64,000 bases of DNA, taken from Acidimicrobiia bacterium (GTDB taxonomy: Bacteria; Actinomycetota; Acidimicrobiia; UBA2766). A program made the position numbers and the translations under genes. The notes under the pieces are model-generated. The model searched no databases, was not told the DNA's origin, and worked only from the letters and a program-made list of their open reading frames with translations. Location of the stretch: NCBI GenBank assembly GCA_020850945.1, contig JADZDR010000032.1:62001-126000 (forward strand). The letters are read 5' to 3'. Of the stretch, positions 37,301 to 46,967 are shown piece by piece; position 1 is the stretch's first letter; every line of letters begins with the position of its first letter.

Positions 37301-37646
37301 TGCCGAATGGCTGCGCAGCGGCGGCCTCGAGGTGTCCGAGGTCGTGGACAAGGTCGGGACGGGCGAGAAGCCCGAGTTCGGCCGCACGGCTGTCGACCTC
37401 ATTCGCGAGCACCGCCTCGATGTCGTCGTGAACACCCCGAGTGGCCGCGGTGCGCGGGCCGACGGTGACTACATCCGCTCGGCAGCCGTGGCAGCCGGGG
37501 TGCCGGTCATCACGACGATCGCCGGCGCCCGCGCCACCGTCGCGGCCGTGGCGGCGGAACGGAACGAGATCGGTGTGCGCAGCCTCCAGGACTGGCATGC
37601 CCTCCTGCGCGAGCATCGCGGTGTCTCCGGAACAGGAGCCGGATGA
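34341..37646 (+). CDS. carB: Carbamoyl-phosphate synthase large subunit
   Basis: Makes carbamoyl phosphate from ammonia, bicarbonate and two ATP. 1101 residues with two homologous halves: [18 protein letters not shown] and, about 560 residues on, [18 protein letters not shown], each followed by an ATP-grasp domain. The end is the MGS-like allosteric domain ([17 protein letters not shown]). ATG 34341 overlaps the carA stop by one base. Confidence 0.98.
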   Translation: MPRRDDLRRILIIGSGPIVIGQACEFDYSGTQAVRVLESLGYDVVLVNSNPATIMTDPELAHATYLEPLTPDFVAKIIERERPDALLPTMGGQTALNVTVDLAANGVLDEYGVELIGAKLDAIRTAEDREAFKRAMVDIGLEVPRSGTVNSIEAAVALAREVGYPVVVRPAFTLGGGGGGTARDEAALRRIVEEGLRLSPVDQVLVEESVHGWKEFELEVMRDLNDNVVIICSIENVDPMGVHTGDSITVAPAQTLSDIEYQHMRDAAVACIRRIGVETGGSNIQFAVDPATGRMVVIEMNPRVSRSSALASKATGFPIAKMAAQLAVGMTLDEIPNDITKKTPASFEPVIDYVVTKVPRWAFEKFPGSHDELGTTMRSVGEVMAIGRTFPESLQKAIRSLETGRAGLNADAGERAFTLGRDALLERLGVPTPDRIFYVEAALRCGATVEEVAGRSGIDPWFLDGIARLGEARARLETLDLETCSAPAMRDAKRLGFSDAQLAWVWNTDEERVRAHRRGLGVLPVYKTVDTCAAEFEAHTPYHYSTWEDTSEVTVSERPRVMILGSGPNRIGQGVEFDYCCVRAVLALEEAGYETVMVNCNPETVSTDYDTASQLFFEPLTLEDVIGVVDAVSPVAVLVQLGGQTPLKLASGLAAAGVPLAGTPPDAIDGAEDRERFAEVCRELGLTQPPGGTAPDPAACAGIAAEIGYPVLVRPSYVLGGRAMEIIYGVDDLVLAAERMAQDGAFDSGPLLIDRFLEDAVEVDVDACFDGRTFLLGGIMEHIEEAGVHSGDSACVVPPPTLSVDVQRRIAQGTEQLARRLGVRGLINVQWAVRGDDLYVLEANPRASRTIPFVSKALDIPLAPIAARVMLGEGIDTMLESGVFAAPLEVGETVPYLSIKEAVLPFTRFPGADALIGPEMRSTGEVMGIDTRFGVAFSKSQAAAGQRLPAKGRIFLSLSDRDKRRDVVAAARELSEAGFELVATRGTAEWLRSGGLEVSEVVDKVGTGEKPEFGRTAVDLIREHRLDVVVNTPSGRGARADGDYIRSAAVAAGVPVITTIAGARATVAAVAAERNEIGVRSLQDWHALLREHRGVSGTGAG

Positions 37647-38623
37647 GTCCCGAACGCGACGTCGACACGCAGGTCGCGGTCGGAGACGTCGTGCTCCCCA
37701 CACCCGTGATGGCGGCGGCGGGCTGTTTCGGCACCGGGGCCGAGCTCCTCGGCACGGTGGACGTGGCCCGTCTCGGTGCCGTCGTCACGAAGTCGATGTC
37801 CGAGCAGGCGTGGCCGGGGAATCCCCCTCCTCGCCTCGTACCCGGTGACGGCGGCACGATGCTCAACGCCGTCGGACTCCAGAATCCGGGTGTCACACCC
37901 TGGGTCGAGCGTGAGCTCCCCCGTCTCCTGGAGGCGGGTGCCCGTGTCGTCGCCAGCATCTGGGGCAGGTCGCCGGAGGACTTCGCCGGCGCCGCGGCTG
38001 CCCTGGCGGCGACGGCTGTGCCTGGCCGTGACGGCACGGGCCTCGTGGCCGTGGAGGTGAACCTCTCGTGCCCGAACGTCGAGGCGGCAGGAGACGTCTT
38101 CGCCCACGACGCCGGTCGTGTGGATGACGTCGTGAGGCGTGTCGTGGCCGAGCTCGGTGACCTGCCGGCGTGGGCGAAGCTCTCGCCCAACGTGCCGAGT
38201 GCGCTACCCGCCGCCAGGGCTGCACGCGACGCCGGTGCGGCGGCAATCGTGCTCGTGAACACGGTCATCGGGATGAGCATCGACATCGAGGCGGCACGGC
38301 CTGCGCTCGCCAACGGCACGGGCGGCTTGTCCGGCCCGCCCATCCGTCCCGTCGCAGTGCGCCACATCTACGACGTGCACGCGGCGATGCCCGACGTCCC
38401 CGTCGTCGGGGTCGGCGGTGTGACGTGCGCCGCGCATGCCGTCGAGCTCATGATGGCAGGGGCGAGCGCGGTCCAGATGGGCACAGCGCACCTCGCGGAT
38501 CCCCACGCCGGGATCCGGTGTGCTCGCGACCTCCGCAAATGGGCGGCCCGCCACGGTGTCACCCGCCTCGCAGATCTCACCGGGGCCGCGCACGGTCGTG
38601 CCGGCAGGCAGGAGCGGACGTGA
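37643..38623 (+). CDS. pyrD: Dihydroorotate dehydrogenase, class 1 (1B-like)
   Basis: A 326-residue FMN TIM barrel oxidising dihydroorotate. The catalytic base is Cys in [10 protein letters not shown], which defines class 1. The protein begins with [20 protein letters not shown] and has no membrane-anchoring N-terminus. Class 1B enzymes normally work with the iron-sulfur flavoprotein PyrK, encoded next to pyrD, but there is no pyrK in this operon or window. It overlaps carB by four bases. Confidence 0.94.
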   Translation: MSPERDVDTQVAVGDVVLPTPVMAAAGCFGTGAELLGTVDVARLGAVVTKSMSEQAWPGNPPPRLVPGDGGTMLNAVGLQNPGVTPWVERELPRLLEAGARVVASIWGRSPEDFAGAAAALAATAVPGRDGTGLVAVEVNLSCPNVEAAGDVFAHDAGRVDDVVRRVVAELGDLPAWAKLSPNVPSALPAARAARDAGAAAIVLVNTVIGMSIDIEAARPALANGTGGLSGPPIRPVAVRHIYDVHAAMPDVPVVGVGGVTCAAHAVELMMAGASAVQMGTAHLADPHAGIRCARDLRKWAARHGVTRLADLTGAAHGRAGRQERT

Positions 38624-39393
38624 CCGGGCAGGCACACGACCTGCCCCGCCCTTCACTGGCCGTCGCGCTCGATGTGCCCGACCTCGCGCAGGCCGTCGAC
38701 CTCGCACGGCGTGTGCGCGACTCGGCCGACATGTTCAAGGTCGGCCTCGAGCTCCTCTGGGGAGCGGGCCTCGCCGCGCTCGAGGAGGTGGCGGCACTCG
38801 GCAGGCCGGTCTTCGCGGACACGAAGCTCGACGACATCCCCCGCACGGCACAGGCCGCGGCCGCCAACCTCGCCCGCCTGCCCGTCGCCATGTTCACCGT
38901 CCACACGTCAGGCGGCGTCGACATGTGCGCCGCAGCCCTGGAAGGTGCCGCAGGCGCAGCAGGGCCGGATCGGCCGCGGCCGCTCGTGGTCGGAGTCACA
39001 GTGCTCACGAGCCACGATCGGGCTGTCCTCACCGAGACCGGGGTCGACGCCGCCGTGGCCGATGTCATACGGCGCCGTGTCGAGCTCGCCGCCGTGGCCG
39101 GCTTGGACGGGATCGTGTGCGCCCCGTCCGACCTCGCGCTGATCGCAGGCGTCCACCCTGATCTCATCCGCGTGACGCCGGGCGTGCGGCCCGCCTCGGC
39201 AATGGCGCCAGGGGGTGGGGCGGGACGTTCCGGGGGTGACGACCAACGCCGCGTCGCCACGCCCGAGGCGGCTTTGGATGCCGGTGCCGACGTTCTCGTG
39301 GTGGGCCGTCCGATCACGATGGCGTCGGATTCGGCGGCCGCCGCGGCGGAATTCTCGGCGAGGGTCATCGCCAGACGCGAAATTGCTGGTTAG
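38620..39393 (+). CDS. pyrF: Orotidine 5'-phosphate decarboxylase
   Basis: Makes UMP. 257 residues with VALDVPDL, the catalytic FADTKLDDIPRT (Lys and Asp network), TPGVRP and VVGRPIT. A Gly/Arg-rich extension lies after the TPGVRP loop (PGGGAGRSGGDDQ). It starts with GTG 38620, overlapping pyrD by four bases, and ends the pyrimidine genes. Confidence 0.95.
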   Translation: MTGQAHDLPRPSLAVALDVPDLAQAVDLARRVRDSADMFKVGLELLWGAGLAALEEVAALGRPVFADTKLDDIPRTAQAAAANLARLPVAMFTVHTSGGVDMCAAALEGAAGAAGPDRPRPLVVGVTVLTSHDRAVLTETGVDAAVADVIRRRVELAAVAGLDGIVCAPSDLALIAGVHPDLIRVTPGVRPASAMAPGGGAGRSGGDDQRRVATPEAALDAGADVLVVGRPITMASDSAAAAAEFSARVIARREIAG

Positions 39394-39396
39394 AAT
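39391..39396 (+). promoter_or_regulatory. Probable -10 element (TAGAAT) of mihF
   Basis: TAGAAT matches TATAAT at five of six bases and overlaps the pyrF stop codon. The resulting leader would be about 50 bases with AGGAGG at 39445-39450. No good -35 is visible. Confidence 0.4.
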
Positions 39397-39454
39397 CCCG
39401 CGGCACGGGAGGTCGTCCGCTTTGGGCGGCCCGGGCATACAACCAGGAGGCATG

Positions 39455-39769
39455 ATGCCAGCTCCTCCTCAACTCACTCCGGAGCAGCGACAGGCGGCTC
39501 TGGAGAAGGCGGCTGCTGCACGCAGGGAACGCGCAGAGCTCAAGGAAAAGCTCAAGATGGGCTCCATCAAGCTGTCCGATCTCTTCGCGCAGGCGGGCAA
39601 CAACGACATCATCGCCAAGACGAAGGTGGTGTCCGTTCTCGAGTCCCTGCCCGGAGTGGGCAAGGTGAAGGCGCGGCGCATCATGCAAGACCACGAGATC
39701 TCCGAGACACGCAAGATCCGTGGGCTCGGCGCCAAACAGCGGGAAGCGCTCCTCGCCGAGTTCGACTGA
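39455..39769 (+). CDS. mihF: Actinobacterial integration host factor mIHF
   Basis: A 104-residue nucleoid-associated DNA-binding protein specific to Actinomycetota. PQLTPEQRQAALEKAAAARR, then KVVSVLESLPGVGKVKARRI (helix-two-turn-helix) and RKIRGLGAKQREALLAEF fit mIHF. ATG 39455 lies four bases after AGGAGG; ATG 39452 is too close. It directly abuts gmk (TGAATG). Confidence 0.96.
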   Translation: MPAPPQLTPEQRQAALEKAAAARRERAELKEKLKMGSIKLSDLFAQAGNNDIIAKTKVVSVLESLPGVGKVKARRIMQDHEISETRKIRGLGAKQREALLAEFD

Positions 39770-40351
39770 ATGCCCCCCGCCCCACGCGGCCGTGTCCTGT
39801 TCGTGACGGGTGTGTCGGGGGGTGGCAAGGGGACGGTCATCGAGGGCCTGCGGCGGCGTCATCCCGATCTCGCGTGGTCGGTTTCGCTCACGACACGGGC
39901 CCCGCGACCCGGGGAAGTGGACGGTGAGCACTACCACTTCGTGGACGACGCCACGTTCGACGACGTGATCGAGACCGCCGGCTTCGTCGAATGGGAGAAG
40001 GTGTACGGACATCGGTCCGGTACCCCACGAGCTCCCATCGACGCATGGCTCGGGGAGGGACGTGACGTTCTCGCCGAAGGCGACCCGCGGGGTGCGCGGG
40101 CGCTCAAGGCCGCCTACCCGGGTGCCGTGGTCGTGTTCCTGCGCCCCCCCGACATGGCCGCGCAGCGCGAACGTCTCGTCGCGCGGGGAACGACGGGGGT
40201 CGATCTCGAGCGCCGTCTCGACGCGGCCGCCCGCGAGCTCGACATGGCGGCGGATTTCGACGCCGTCGTGGTGAACGACACCGTCGATGGGACGATCTGC
40301 CAGGTCGAGCGCCTATTCTCGTTGTCTGACGCATCCACGGAAGAGGACTGA
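39770..40351 (+). CDS. gmk: Guanylate kinase
   Basis: Phosphorylates GMP to GDP. A 193-residue protein with LTTRAPRPGEVDGEHYHFV, the GMP-binding block. It departs from the family: the P-loop reads GVSGGGKGT, with Gly after the Lys instead of Ser or Thr; the usual NYYGT region reads YGHRSGTP; and the DIDVQGA motif reads EGDPRGA. It may be a diverged but active enzyme, supported by its usual place between mihF and rpoZ. Confidence 0.9.
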   Translation: MPPAPRGRVLFVTGVSGGGKGTVIEGLRRRHPDLAWSVSLTTRAPRPGEVDGEHYHFVDDATFDDVIETAGFVEWEKVYGHRSGTPRAPIDAWLGEGRDVLAEGDPRGARALKAAYPGAVVVFLRPPDMAAQRERLVARGTTGVDLERRLDAAARELDMAADFDAVVVNDTVDGTICQVERLFSLSDASTEED

Positions 40352-40357
40352 TCCACG

Positions 40358-40612
40358 GTGATGATGGAACCCCCCGTCGAGGAGTTGACGGAGAAGCTCG
40401 AAGTCGGCAAGTACTCGCTCGTCACGCTGGCCGCGAAGCGGGCCCGCCAGATCAACTCCTACTACAGCCAGCTCGGCGACGGGATCGGGCGGTACATCCC
40501 ACCCCAGGTGATCTCGCAGGGCAAGCCGCTCAGCATCGCATTCCAGGAGATCTCCGAGGACAAGCTGATCGCGGCCGTGCCCGAGCCGGTCCCGGTTACG
40601 GAAGACGACTGA
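40358..40612 (+). CDS. rpoZ: RNA polymerase omega subunit
   Basis: An 84-residue subunit that helps RpoC fold and assemble. [20 protein letters not shown] is the conserved helix. GTG 40358 is followed directly by two in-frame ATGs; GAGGA upstream fits the GTG best. Six bases after gmk, in the typical gmk-rpoZ-coaBC order. Confidence 0.95.
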   Translation: MMMEPPVEELTEKLEVGKYSLVTLAAKRARQINSYYSQLGDGIGRYIPPQVISQGKPLSIAFQEISEDKLIAAVPEPVPVTEDD

Positions 40613-40661
40613 CGGGGCGGGATGGGCGTGTGGACCCGGCTGCGTGACCGGAGGTCGTGAC

Positions 40662-41888
40662 ATGCCCAGGAGTCCCCTGGCCGGCGCGAGGGTGGTTCTC
40701 GGGGTCTCCGGGGGTATCGCGGCATACAAGGCGGTCGAGCTCCTCCGTCTCCTCACCGCGGCAGGGGCGGACGTGCAGGTGGTCATGACGGAGGCAGCGA
40801 CGCAGTTCGTGGGGCCGCTCACGTTCACGGCCCTGTCCGGCCGTACCGCCCGTACCGACCTCTTCGGCGCGGACGACCCGATCCCGCACACGCGACTCGG
40901 GCAGTGGGGAGACCTCGTTGTGGTCGCACCCGCCACGGCGAATCTCCTCGGACGCCTCGCGGGCGGCCACGCCGACGACCTCCTCACGAACGTGCTCCTC
41001 GCCACGCGTGCCCCGATCGTCGTGGCGTGCGCCATGCACACCGAGATGTGGGAGCAGCCGTCCGTGCAGCGCAACCTCGACACGTTGCGCGGTGACGGCG
41101 TCCGCTGTATCGAGCCCGAGAAAGGCCGCCTCGCCGGCGGGGACGAGGGAGTGGGGCGCATGGCGGAGCCGCCCGCGATCCTCGCCGTGTGCGAGGAGGT
41201 CGTCGCCGCGTCCGGGCCTGGGCCCCACGGTCAGGACACCGAGCGTCTGCACGGCCGGCGTGTGCTCGTCACGGCCGGTGGGACACGGGAGGCCATCGAT
41301 CCGGTGCGGTACGTGGGCAATCGCTCCACGGGCAAGATGGGCCATCTCGTCGCCGTCGAGGCACACCGGCGCGGCGCCGACGTCACACTCGTCACCACAC
41401 GTCCCGAAGACGCCCCACGCGGAGTCGAGGTCGTCGCCGTCGAGTCTGCCCGCGAGATGGAGATCGAGACCCTGAGCCGCTTCGAGGACGTCGACTGCGT
41501 CGTCATGGCAGCGGCCGTGGCCGACTTCAGGCCGGCCGCGCCCGCCACCGAGAAGCTGAAGAAGCACACCGGGCCACCCGCCATCGTCCTCGAACCGACG
41601 ACGGACATCCTCGTCGAGATGGGCAAACGCAAGACCCACCAACTCCTCGTCGGCTTCGCCGCAGAGACGGAGAACGTGGCAGAGACAGGATGCGCCAAGC
41701 TCGCAGCGAAGAACCTGGACCTTCTCGTCGCGAACCTCGTCGGTGTCGAAGACTCCGGCTTCGGGACGGACACGAACACGGCCTGGCTCTGCCGGCCGGG
41801 CGAGCCGCCCGAGGACCTGGGCAAGACGACGAAGGCCGCGCTCGCGGCCACGATCTGTGATGCCCTCACCGCTCGGCTGCGGGGATGA
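40662..41888 (+). CDS. coaBC: Bifunctional phosphopantothenoylcysteine decarboxylase / synthetase
   Basis: Two consecutive steps of coenzyme A synthesis. The CoaC half (about 1-185) has VSGGIAAYKAVELLR, the flavin-site Asn in PATANLLG and ACAMHTEMW in place of the PAMN motif. The CoaB half (about 195-408) has GGTREAIDPVRYVGNRSTGK and AAVADFRP followed by KLKK. ATG 40662 lies seven bases after GGAGG; the upstream GTG 40644 is less likely. 408 residues. Confidence 0.95.
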   Translation: MPRSPLAGARVVLGVSGGIAAYKAVELLRLLTAAGADVQVVMTEAATQFVGPLTFTALSGRTARTDLFGADDPIPHTRLGQWGDLVVVAPATANLLGRLAGGHADDLLTNVLLATRAPIVVACAMHTEMWEQPSVQRNLDTLRGDGVRCIEPEKGRLAGGDEGVGRMAEPPAILAVCEEVVAASGPGPHGQDTERLHGRRVLVTAGGTREAIDPVRYVGNRSTGKMGHLVAVEAHRRGADVTLVTTRPEDAPRGVEVVAVESAREMEIETLSRFEDVDCVVMAAAVADFRPAAPATEKLKKHTGPPAIVLEPTTDILVEMGKRKTHQLLVGFAAETENVAETGCAKLAAKNLDLLVANLVGVEDSGFGTDTNTAWLCRPGEPPEDLGKTTKAALAATICDALTARLRG

Positions 41889-42024
41889 GGTTCACCGGCT
41901 GGTACCGACGCAGGGTGTGAGGGCAGCATTGGCGAATCTCGTGTGAGACGCCGCCTCCGCACGCCCGCAGCCGGTGTCCCCGCGTCACACCGCGACGCCT
42001 TCGAACCGAACCAGGAGATGCCCC

Positions 42025-43221
42025 GTGTCCAAGATGCTCTTCACGTCCGAGTCCGTCACCGAGGGGCACCCGGACAAGATGGCCGACCAGATCTCGGACT
42101 CCGTCCTCGACGCGATCTTCACTGAGGATCCGGCAGCCCGCGTCGCCTGTGAGACCCTCGTGACCACCGGCCTCGCGTTCGTCGCAGGTGAGATCTCGAC
42201 GAACGCGTACGTGGACATACCCCGAGTCGTCCGCGACACGATCCTCGGCATCGGCTACAACAACGCCACGTACGGGATCGACGGTCGCACGTGCGGGGTC
42301 CTCACGTCGATCGACGAGCAGTCACCCGACATCGCCCAAGGCGTGGACAAGGCCCTCGAGGTGAGAGAGGACGGGGCCGACGACATCCTGAACGAACAGG
42401 GTGCGGGCGACCAGGGCATGATGTTCGGCTATGCCTGCAACGAGACGGACGACCTCATGCCGCTGCCGATCTGGCTCGCGCACCGCCTCGCCCGCAGACT
42501 CGCCGAGGTGCGCCGGGCCGGGGTCGTGCCCTACCTCCGTCCCGACGGCAAGACACAGGTCACGGTCGAGTACGAGGACGGCAGACCGAAGCGCATCGAC
42601 ACGATCCTCATCTCGACCCAGCACGACGGGGAGATCGACATCGACACCCTCCTCCGGCCGGACCTCGTGGACCACGTGATCCACCCCATGCTTCCCGACG
42701 GGGTGGAGTCAGAGGGCCTGCGCGTGCTCACGAACCCGACAGGCCGGTTCGAGCTCGGTGGCCCCCACGCCGACTGCGGTCTCACGGGGCGCAAGATCAT
42801 CGTCGATACCTACGGGGGAGCGGCTCGGCACGGGGGTGGGGCCTTCAGCGGCAAGGATCCGTCCAAGGTGGACCGGTCGGCTGCCTACGCGGCCCGATGG
42901 GTCGCCAAGAACATCGTCGCAGCCGGTGTCGCGGCCCGGGCCGAGGTGCAGATCGCATACGCCATCGGCAAGGCCGCCCCCGTCTCTTTCATGGTCGAGA
43001 CGTTCGGTACGAGCGAGATCGACGAGGTCAAGCTGAGCGAGATCGCACGTGACATCTTCGATCTGCGGCCGGCCGCGATCGTGCGCGACCTCGACCTCCT
43101 CCGTCCGATCTACAGGAAGACGGCGGCATACGGTCATTTCGGGCGCCACGAGAAGGAGTTCACGTGGGAGCACACGGACCGGGCCGCCCAGATCAAGGCG
43201 GCGGCCGAGTCCGTGGCCTGA
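42025..43221 (+). CDS. metK: S-adenosylmethionine synthetase
   Basis: Makes SAM from methionine and ATP. 398 residues with [32 protein letters not shown] and [19 protein letters not shown], all family signatures. GTG 42025 lies seven bases after AGGAG. The 136-base gap before it shows no SAM riboswitch or other structure I recognise. It converges on priA with 16 bases between stops. Confidence 0.97.
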   Translation: MSKMLFTSESVTEGHPDKMADQISDSVLDAIFTEDPAARVACETLVTTGLAFVAGEISTNAYVDIPRVVRDTILGIGYNNATYGIDGRTCGVLTSIDEQSPDIAQGVDKALEVREDGADDILNEQGAGDQGMMFGYACNETDDLMPLPIWLAHRLARRLAEVRRAGVVPYLRPDGKTQVTVEYEDGRPKRIDTILISTQHDGEIDIDTLLRPDLVDHVIHPMLPDGVESEGLRVLTNPTGRFELGGPHADCGLTGRKIIVDTYGGAARHGGGAFSGKDPSKVDRSAAYAARWVAKNIVAAGVAARAEVQIAYAIGKAAPVSFMVETFGTSEIDEVKLSEIARDIFDLRPAAIVRDLDLLRPIYRKTAAYGHFGRHEKEFTWEHTDRAAQIKAAAESVA

Positions 43222-43237
43222 CACGACCGACTCCCTG

Positions 43238-45103
43238 TCACAGGGGATCGAGGGGGTCGACCTCGACGCGGATCTTCACGTCGGGATGAGCCGCGACCAC
43301 TCCTCGGACTGCGGTGACCGTCTCTGCCCATGACGTGACGTCGCACAGGCCGAGCAGTCCCGGCCGGCCCTCGAGGCGGGGACCGAAAACCTCGGCCCGG
43401 CAAGCGGCGAGGGCGGCTGCGATGTCGGTGAGCACCTCGGGATCCGCGCAGTGCACCTCCACGGCGCGGCGCCACGGCGGCAGGCCCGTGACCTCTCGTT
43501 CGGACAGGAGAAGCCCCTCGTACTCTGCGCAGGTGTGCGTCGCCAGGGCCCGGATCGCGGGGTGGTCCGGGCGACGTGTCTGCACGAGTACGTGGCCGCC
43601 TTGCGGCGTTCCCTTGGCGGTGCCCACCGCGTCGACGAGGACGTGGAAGGCGGACTCCTCGCCCCGGATCCCCGGCCGAGAGAGTGCGGAGTCGGGATCG
43701 ACGAGGACGACGAGATCGAAGCGTCTCCTGTGGCGCACGGCAACCTGTGTCGCGACGACGATGCCACCCGGTAGCGGGGTGGCCGCGGCGACGCTCGCCG
43801 CGCCCTCACCTGCCGCCTCCACCACCTGCACCGTACCGAACGCGGCGGCGAGCTCCGTGCGCAGCTTCGTGACGCCGATCCCGAGGAGGCGCACTCGGTC
43901 CGCGCCGCAGGCCGGGCAGGCCACGAAGGGGAGTCGCGTGCCGCAGCGCACGCATGCCATCTCGGTGTCGCTCGGTCTGAGGAGCCCACCGCAGGCGGTA
44001 CAGCCGGCCATACGCCCGCACGCGCGGCAGACGAGGGACCGTGCGATCCCGCGACGGTTCAGGAACACGAGGACGGAACCGTCTCTGTCCAGGACGGAAC
44101 GAACGGCCTGGAAGAACCGCGAGCCGAGCGCACCCACCGTGGGCTCCGCCGTGAGGTCCGTGACCTCGACCACGGGCCAGCGACCCGCGGCGTGGGGGAC
44201 GGTGAGCTCGACGGGACTGCGTCCCTCGACCGCGAGGGCGGCCCGGATGCCCTCGGGGCCGACGGGGCTCGTCGGCCCGATCTCGACGAAGGGAACCGCG
44301 GCGAGCTCCGCACGTGCCCGCGCGATGACGCGCGCGTCGAGAGCGGGTGTGCGTTCGTCCTTGTGCCACGGCATGTGGCTCTGACAGACCGCCACGAAAC
44401 CGAGGTTCGGAATCGGGACGAGGGGGCCGTGCCGGCCCGCCACGACGAGGCGGGCAGCACCGGACACAGCCGTCTCCCAGGCCCGTGTGCGCTCCGTGTC
44501 CGTCTCGGCGAACAGCTCGACGGCGCCGGGAACACGAGGCGCGAAGGCAGGGGGCGTGATGACGAGCCCACATCGTCCGGGGGGCAGGGCGGCTGTGAGG
44601 GGGGCGATCGTGCCGGCCGCGTCGTCACCTGGCCACGTGCGCACGAAGGCCTCGACAGAACGGGAGGCGGCGATCGCGTCGGTCACGGCGGGTATGGAGC
44701 GTGGTTCCACGTCGGGCGTTCCCGGCGGCGGGCGTCGCACGTGCGGGAGGGGACGCGGGGTGCCCCACGCGAGGATCGTCGCCTCCGGTCCGGCGTAGCG
44801 CGCCGCTGACCACTCGGCGAGCCGGATCGTCTCGGCATCCGCCACGCGGATCTCGGTCACCTTCGACGCGACCGGCCTGAGGCGAGGGCGCACGTCAGGC
44901 GGCACGTCGGCCACCGTCCTGAACGCGACTACCCAGCCCCGCACGCGCCGTCCCTGCAGGGGTACGCGCACGAGCGATCCGATCTCGAGGTCGGGCACAC
45001 CCTCGTTCAGGAGATAGTCGAGCGGTTCGGTGATGGGACGCACGTCCACGACGATCTGTGCAACAGGCGTGGACGGGTCCGCGCCGGCCTCTGTCTCGGT
45101 CAC
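43238..45103 (-). CDS. priA: Primosomal protein PriA lacking helicase motifs
   Basis: About 621 residues. The N-terminal DNA-binding domain (AQIVVDVRPITEPLDYLL, then VRVPLQGRRVRGWVV) and the zinc region with four CxxC pairs (CRACG, CTACG, CVRCG, CPACG) are intact. The helicase core is degenerate: there is no GxxxxGKT Walker A, and the DEEH box is VCQSH. Actinobacterial PriA proteins share this loss, so it probably loads the replisome at forks without unwinding. Start GTG 45103 is my choice; the frame stays open upstream to 45205. Confidence 0.88.
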   Translation of the reverse strand: MTETEAGADPSTPVAQIVVDVRPITEPLDYLLNEGVPDLEIGSLVRVPLQGRRVRGWVVAFRTVADVPPDVRPRLRPVASKVTEIRVADAETIRLAEWSAARYAGPEATILAWGTPRPLPHVRRPPPGTPDVEPRSIPAVTDAIAASRSVEAFVRTWPGDDAAGTIAPLTAALPPGRCGLVITPPAFAPRVPGAVELFAETDTERTRAWETAVSGAARLVVAGRHGPLVPIPNLGFVAVCQSHMPWHKDERTPALDARVIARARAELAAVPFVEIGPTSPVGPEGIRAALAVEGRSPVELTVPHAAGRWPVVEVTDLTAEPTVGALGSRFFQAVRSVLDRDGSVLVFLNRRGIARSLVCRACGRMAGCTACGGLLRPSDTEMACVRCGTRLPFVACPACGADRVRLLGIGVTKLRTELAAAFGTVQVVEAAGEGAASVAAATPLPGGIVVATQVAVRHRRRFDLVVLVDPDSALSRPGIRGEESAFHVLVDAVGTAKGTPQGGHVLVQTRRPDHPAIRALATHTCAEYEGLLLSEREVTGLPPWRRAVEVHCADPEVLTDIAAALAACRAEVFGPRLEGRPGLLGLCDVTSWAETVTAVRGVVAAHPDVKIRVEVDPLDPL

Positions 45104-45164
45104 GTCACATGGGTAGCAGGCCAACGGCGCGCCGGGGGCACGGGTGAGGCCGGTTGGGGGTGGT

Positions 45165-46853
45165 TCAGGCCGGGGCAGGGCCGCTGTCGCCGGTGGTGGC
45201 AGCACCGGCGAACGCTCCCTCCTCGTAGCGTTGTCGTGTCAGGGAGCGCTGCAGCTTGCCGCTCGAGGTCTTCGGTAGGCAGCCCGGCGCCACGAGTACG
45301 ACGTCTCGGGGCGCGAGTCCGACGGACTCACGAATCGCGCGGGCGACCTCCGCAGCCGCCCCGCGTGCGTCCTTGGTCTCGAGGCGGGTCTCGGCGACGA
45401 GGACGATCGCTTCCTTGGAGGGGCGACGCTCGATCCCGAAGGCGACGGCGTTGCCGGCTCGGACGCCCGGTACGGACTGGGCTGCGGCTTCGACGTCCTG
45501 CGGCCAGATGTTGCGGCCACCCACGATGATCATGTCCTTGGAGCGGCCACACAGGTAGAGGTCTCCGCCGGCGACGTAACCGATGTCGCCCGTCCAGAGC
45601 CATCCGTCCCGCAGGGTCCGAGCCGTAGCGGTGGGATGGCCGTCGTAGCCCTGCATGAGCGACGACGAGGCGACGAGGACCTCACCTGCCTGGCGCTCGG
45701 GCAGGTCGGTCCCGTGCACGTCGACGATGCGCACGGCTGTGCCGCGGAGAGGCCCACCCAAGGCGACCATCTCCTTGCCGTGGGGACCGGAGGCACACGG
45801 TTCCGCGTGCCGTTCGTGCTCGAGTGCGGTCCGGTTCACCGTGTCGGAGTGCATCCCGTCGAACGTGTGGGGGAAGGTGACGGCGAGAGTCGCCTCGGCG
45901 AGCCCGTAGCAGCAGAAGGGTGTCGACGCAGGGAGTCCGAAGGGTCGCCCGGCTTCGACGTACGTCCGGATGGTGTCGGCGTCGATGGGTTCGGCCCCGC
46001 AGAGCGAGACCCGCAGCCGTCCGAGGTCGAGGCCGGTCGCCCGCCGCAGGCCGCGTGCGGCGAGCGCGTACGCGAAGTTCGGTGCCGCCGTGAGGGTGCC
46101 GCCCTGTGCGCTCGTGAGCTCCATCCAGGATGCAGGCCGGGAGAGGAACGACTGGGGGGAGAGGAGCGTGAGGGGTGTGCCTGTCGTCGCCGGGACGAAG
46201 ACGGTGCCGATGAGACCCATGTCGTGGTACAGCGGCAGCCAGGAGACGACGTGGTCGTCGCCGGGGGTGATCTGCGCCGCGTCCACTATCGAGGTCGCGT
46301 TCGCGCAGATCGCGCCGTGGTGTAGGCGCACGGCTCGGGGGTCGGCGGTCGATCCTGACGTGAACTGGAGGACGGCCAGATCGGACGGCGCGGCACGGAC
46401 GCGCTCGAAGCGGGGGGTCCCGAGACCCGCTTCGAGATCGGAGAGGGAGACGACCGGTGGATCCGACGGGGCCGGCTCGTACTGGGAGCCGAGGAAGTCG
46501 TCGACGACGAGGACGTCGGCGCGGGCGGCGGCGATGCGTCCTCGCGTCGCCTCGACGAAGGCGGCCTGGCTGCCGAGGCGCATGGGGAGGGGGAGGACCG
46601 TGACGGCCGCGCCGCACATCACGCTGCCGAGGATCGTCTCGACGAGGGGTCGGGAGGTGAGGCCGAGGACGGCGACGCGGGAACCGGGTCCGATGTCCCG
46701 CGACTGGAGTCGGGCCGCCCGACCACGCGCATGATCGAGGACCTCCGGCCAGCTCGACTTCTCGCATGTCCCGTCAGCGTCCCAGAACGTGACCGGGGCC
46801 GACGCAGCCGCTCCGGAGACGGCATCGAAGCGGTCCAGCAGGTTCGAGCTCAA
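45165..46853 (-). CDS. Fatty-acyl-AMP ligase (FAAL/FadD32-like)
   Basis: A 562-residue adenylating enzyme. FTSGSTADPRAV is the P-loop, SWLPLYHDMGLIG the FAAL signature, TGDIGY the hinge region, and PKTSSGKLQR holds the C-terminal catalytic Lys. FAALs activate long-chain acids as adenylates for transfer to acyl carrier or polyketide proteins in complex-lipid synthesis. No such partner gene lies nearby. The start is TTG 46853, with AGGAG five bases upstream. The 114 bases to def form a divergent promoter region. Confidence 0.9.
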   Translation of the reverse strand: MSSNLLDRFDAVSGAAASAPVTFWDADGTCEKSSWPEVLDHARGRAARLQSRDIGPGSRVAVLGLTSRPLVETILGSVMCGAAVTVLPLPMRLGSQAAFVEATRGRIAAARADVLVVDDFLGSQYEPAPSDPPVVSLSDLEAGLGTPRFERVRAAPSDLAVLQFTSGSTADPRAVRLHHGAICANATSIVDAAQITPGDDHVVSWLPLYHDMGLIGTVFVPATTGTPLTLLSPQSFLSRPASWMELTSAQGGTLTAAPNFAYALAARGLRRATGLDLGRLRVSLCGAEPIDADTIRTYVEAGRPFGLPASTPFCCYGLAEATLAVTFPHTFDGMHSDTVNRTALEHERHAEPCASGPHGKEMVALGGPLRGTAVRIVDVHGTDLPERQAGEVLVASSSLMQGYDGHPTATARTLRDGWLWTGDIGYVAGGDLYLCGRSKDMIIVGGRNIWPQDVEAAAQSVPGVRAGNAVAFGIERRPSKEAIVLVAETRLETKDARGAAAEVARAIRESVGLAPRDVVLVAPGCLPKTSSGKLQRSLTRQRYEEGAFAGAATTGDSGPAPA

Positions 46854-46954
46854 TTCGTCTCCTTGTCGCCGGTGGGGCGTTCCGGTCGGACGAGGCATCG
46901 GGCAGAGGCCTGAGGAGTCGTGTACTCAGACCCCGCGAGCGGTGGCAGGGTTAC

Positions 46955-46960
46955 TACGAT
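46955..46960 (+). promoter_or_regulatory. -10 element (TACGAT) of leaderless def
   Basis: TACGAT ends seven bases before ATG 46968. It also argues against the in-frame ATG at 46959, which overlaps the hexamer. Confidence 0.5.
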
Positions 46961-46967
46961 GCGGGAC

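Noticed and set aside
41889-42024. SAM riboswitch upstream of metK
   Set aside because: No known SAM riboswitch core could be recognised in these 136 bases.
43238-45103. priA as a pseudogene because of its lost Walker motifs
   Set aside because: The frame is intact, the zinc and DNA-binding domains are conserved, and actinobacterial PriA proteins generally lack these motifs.
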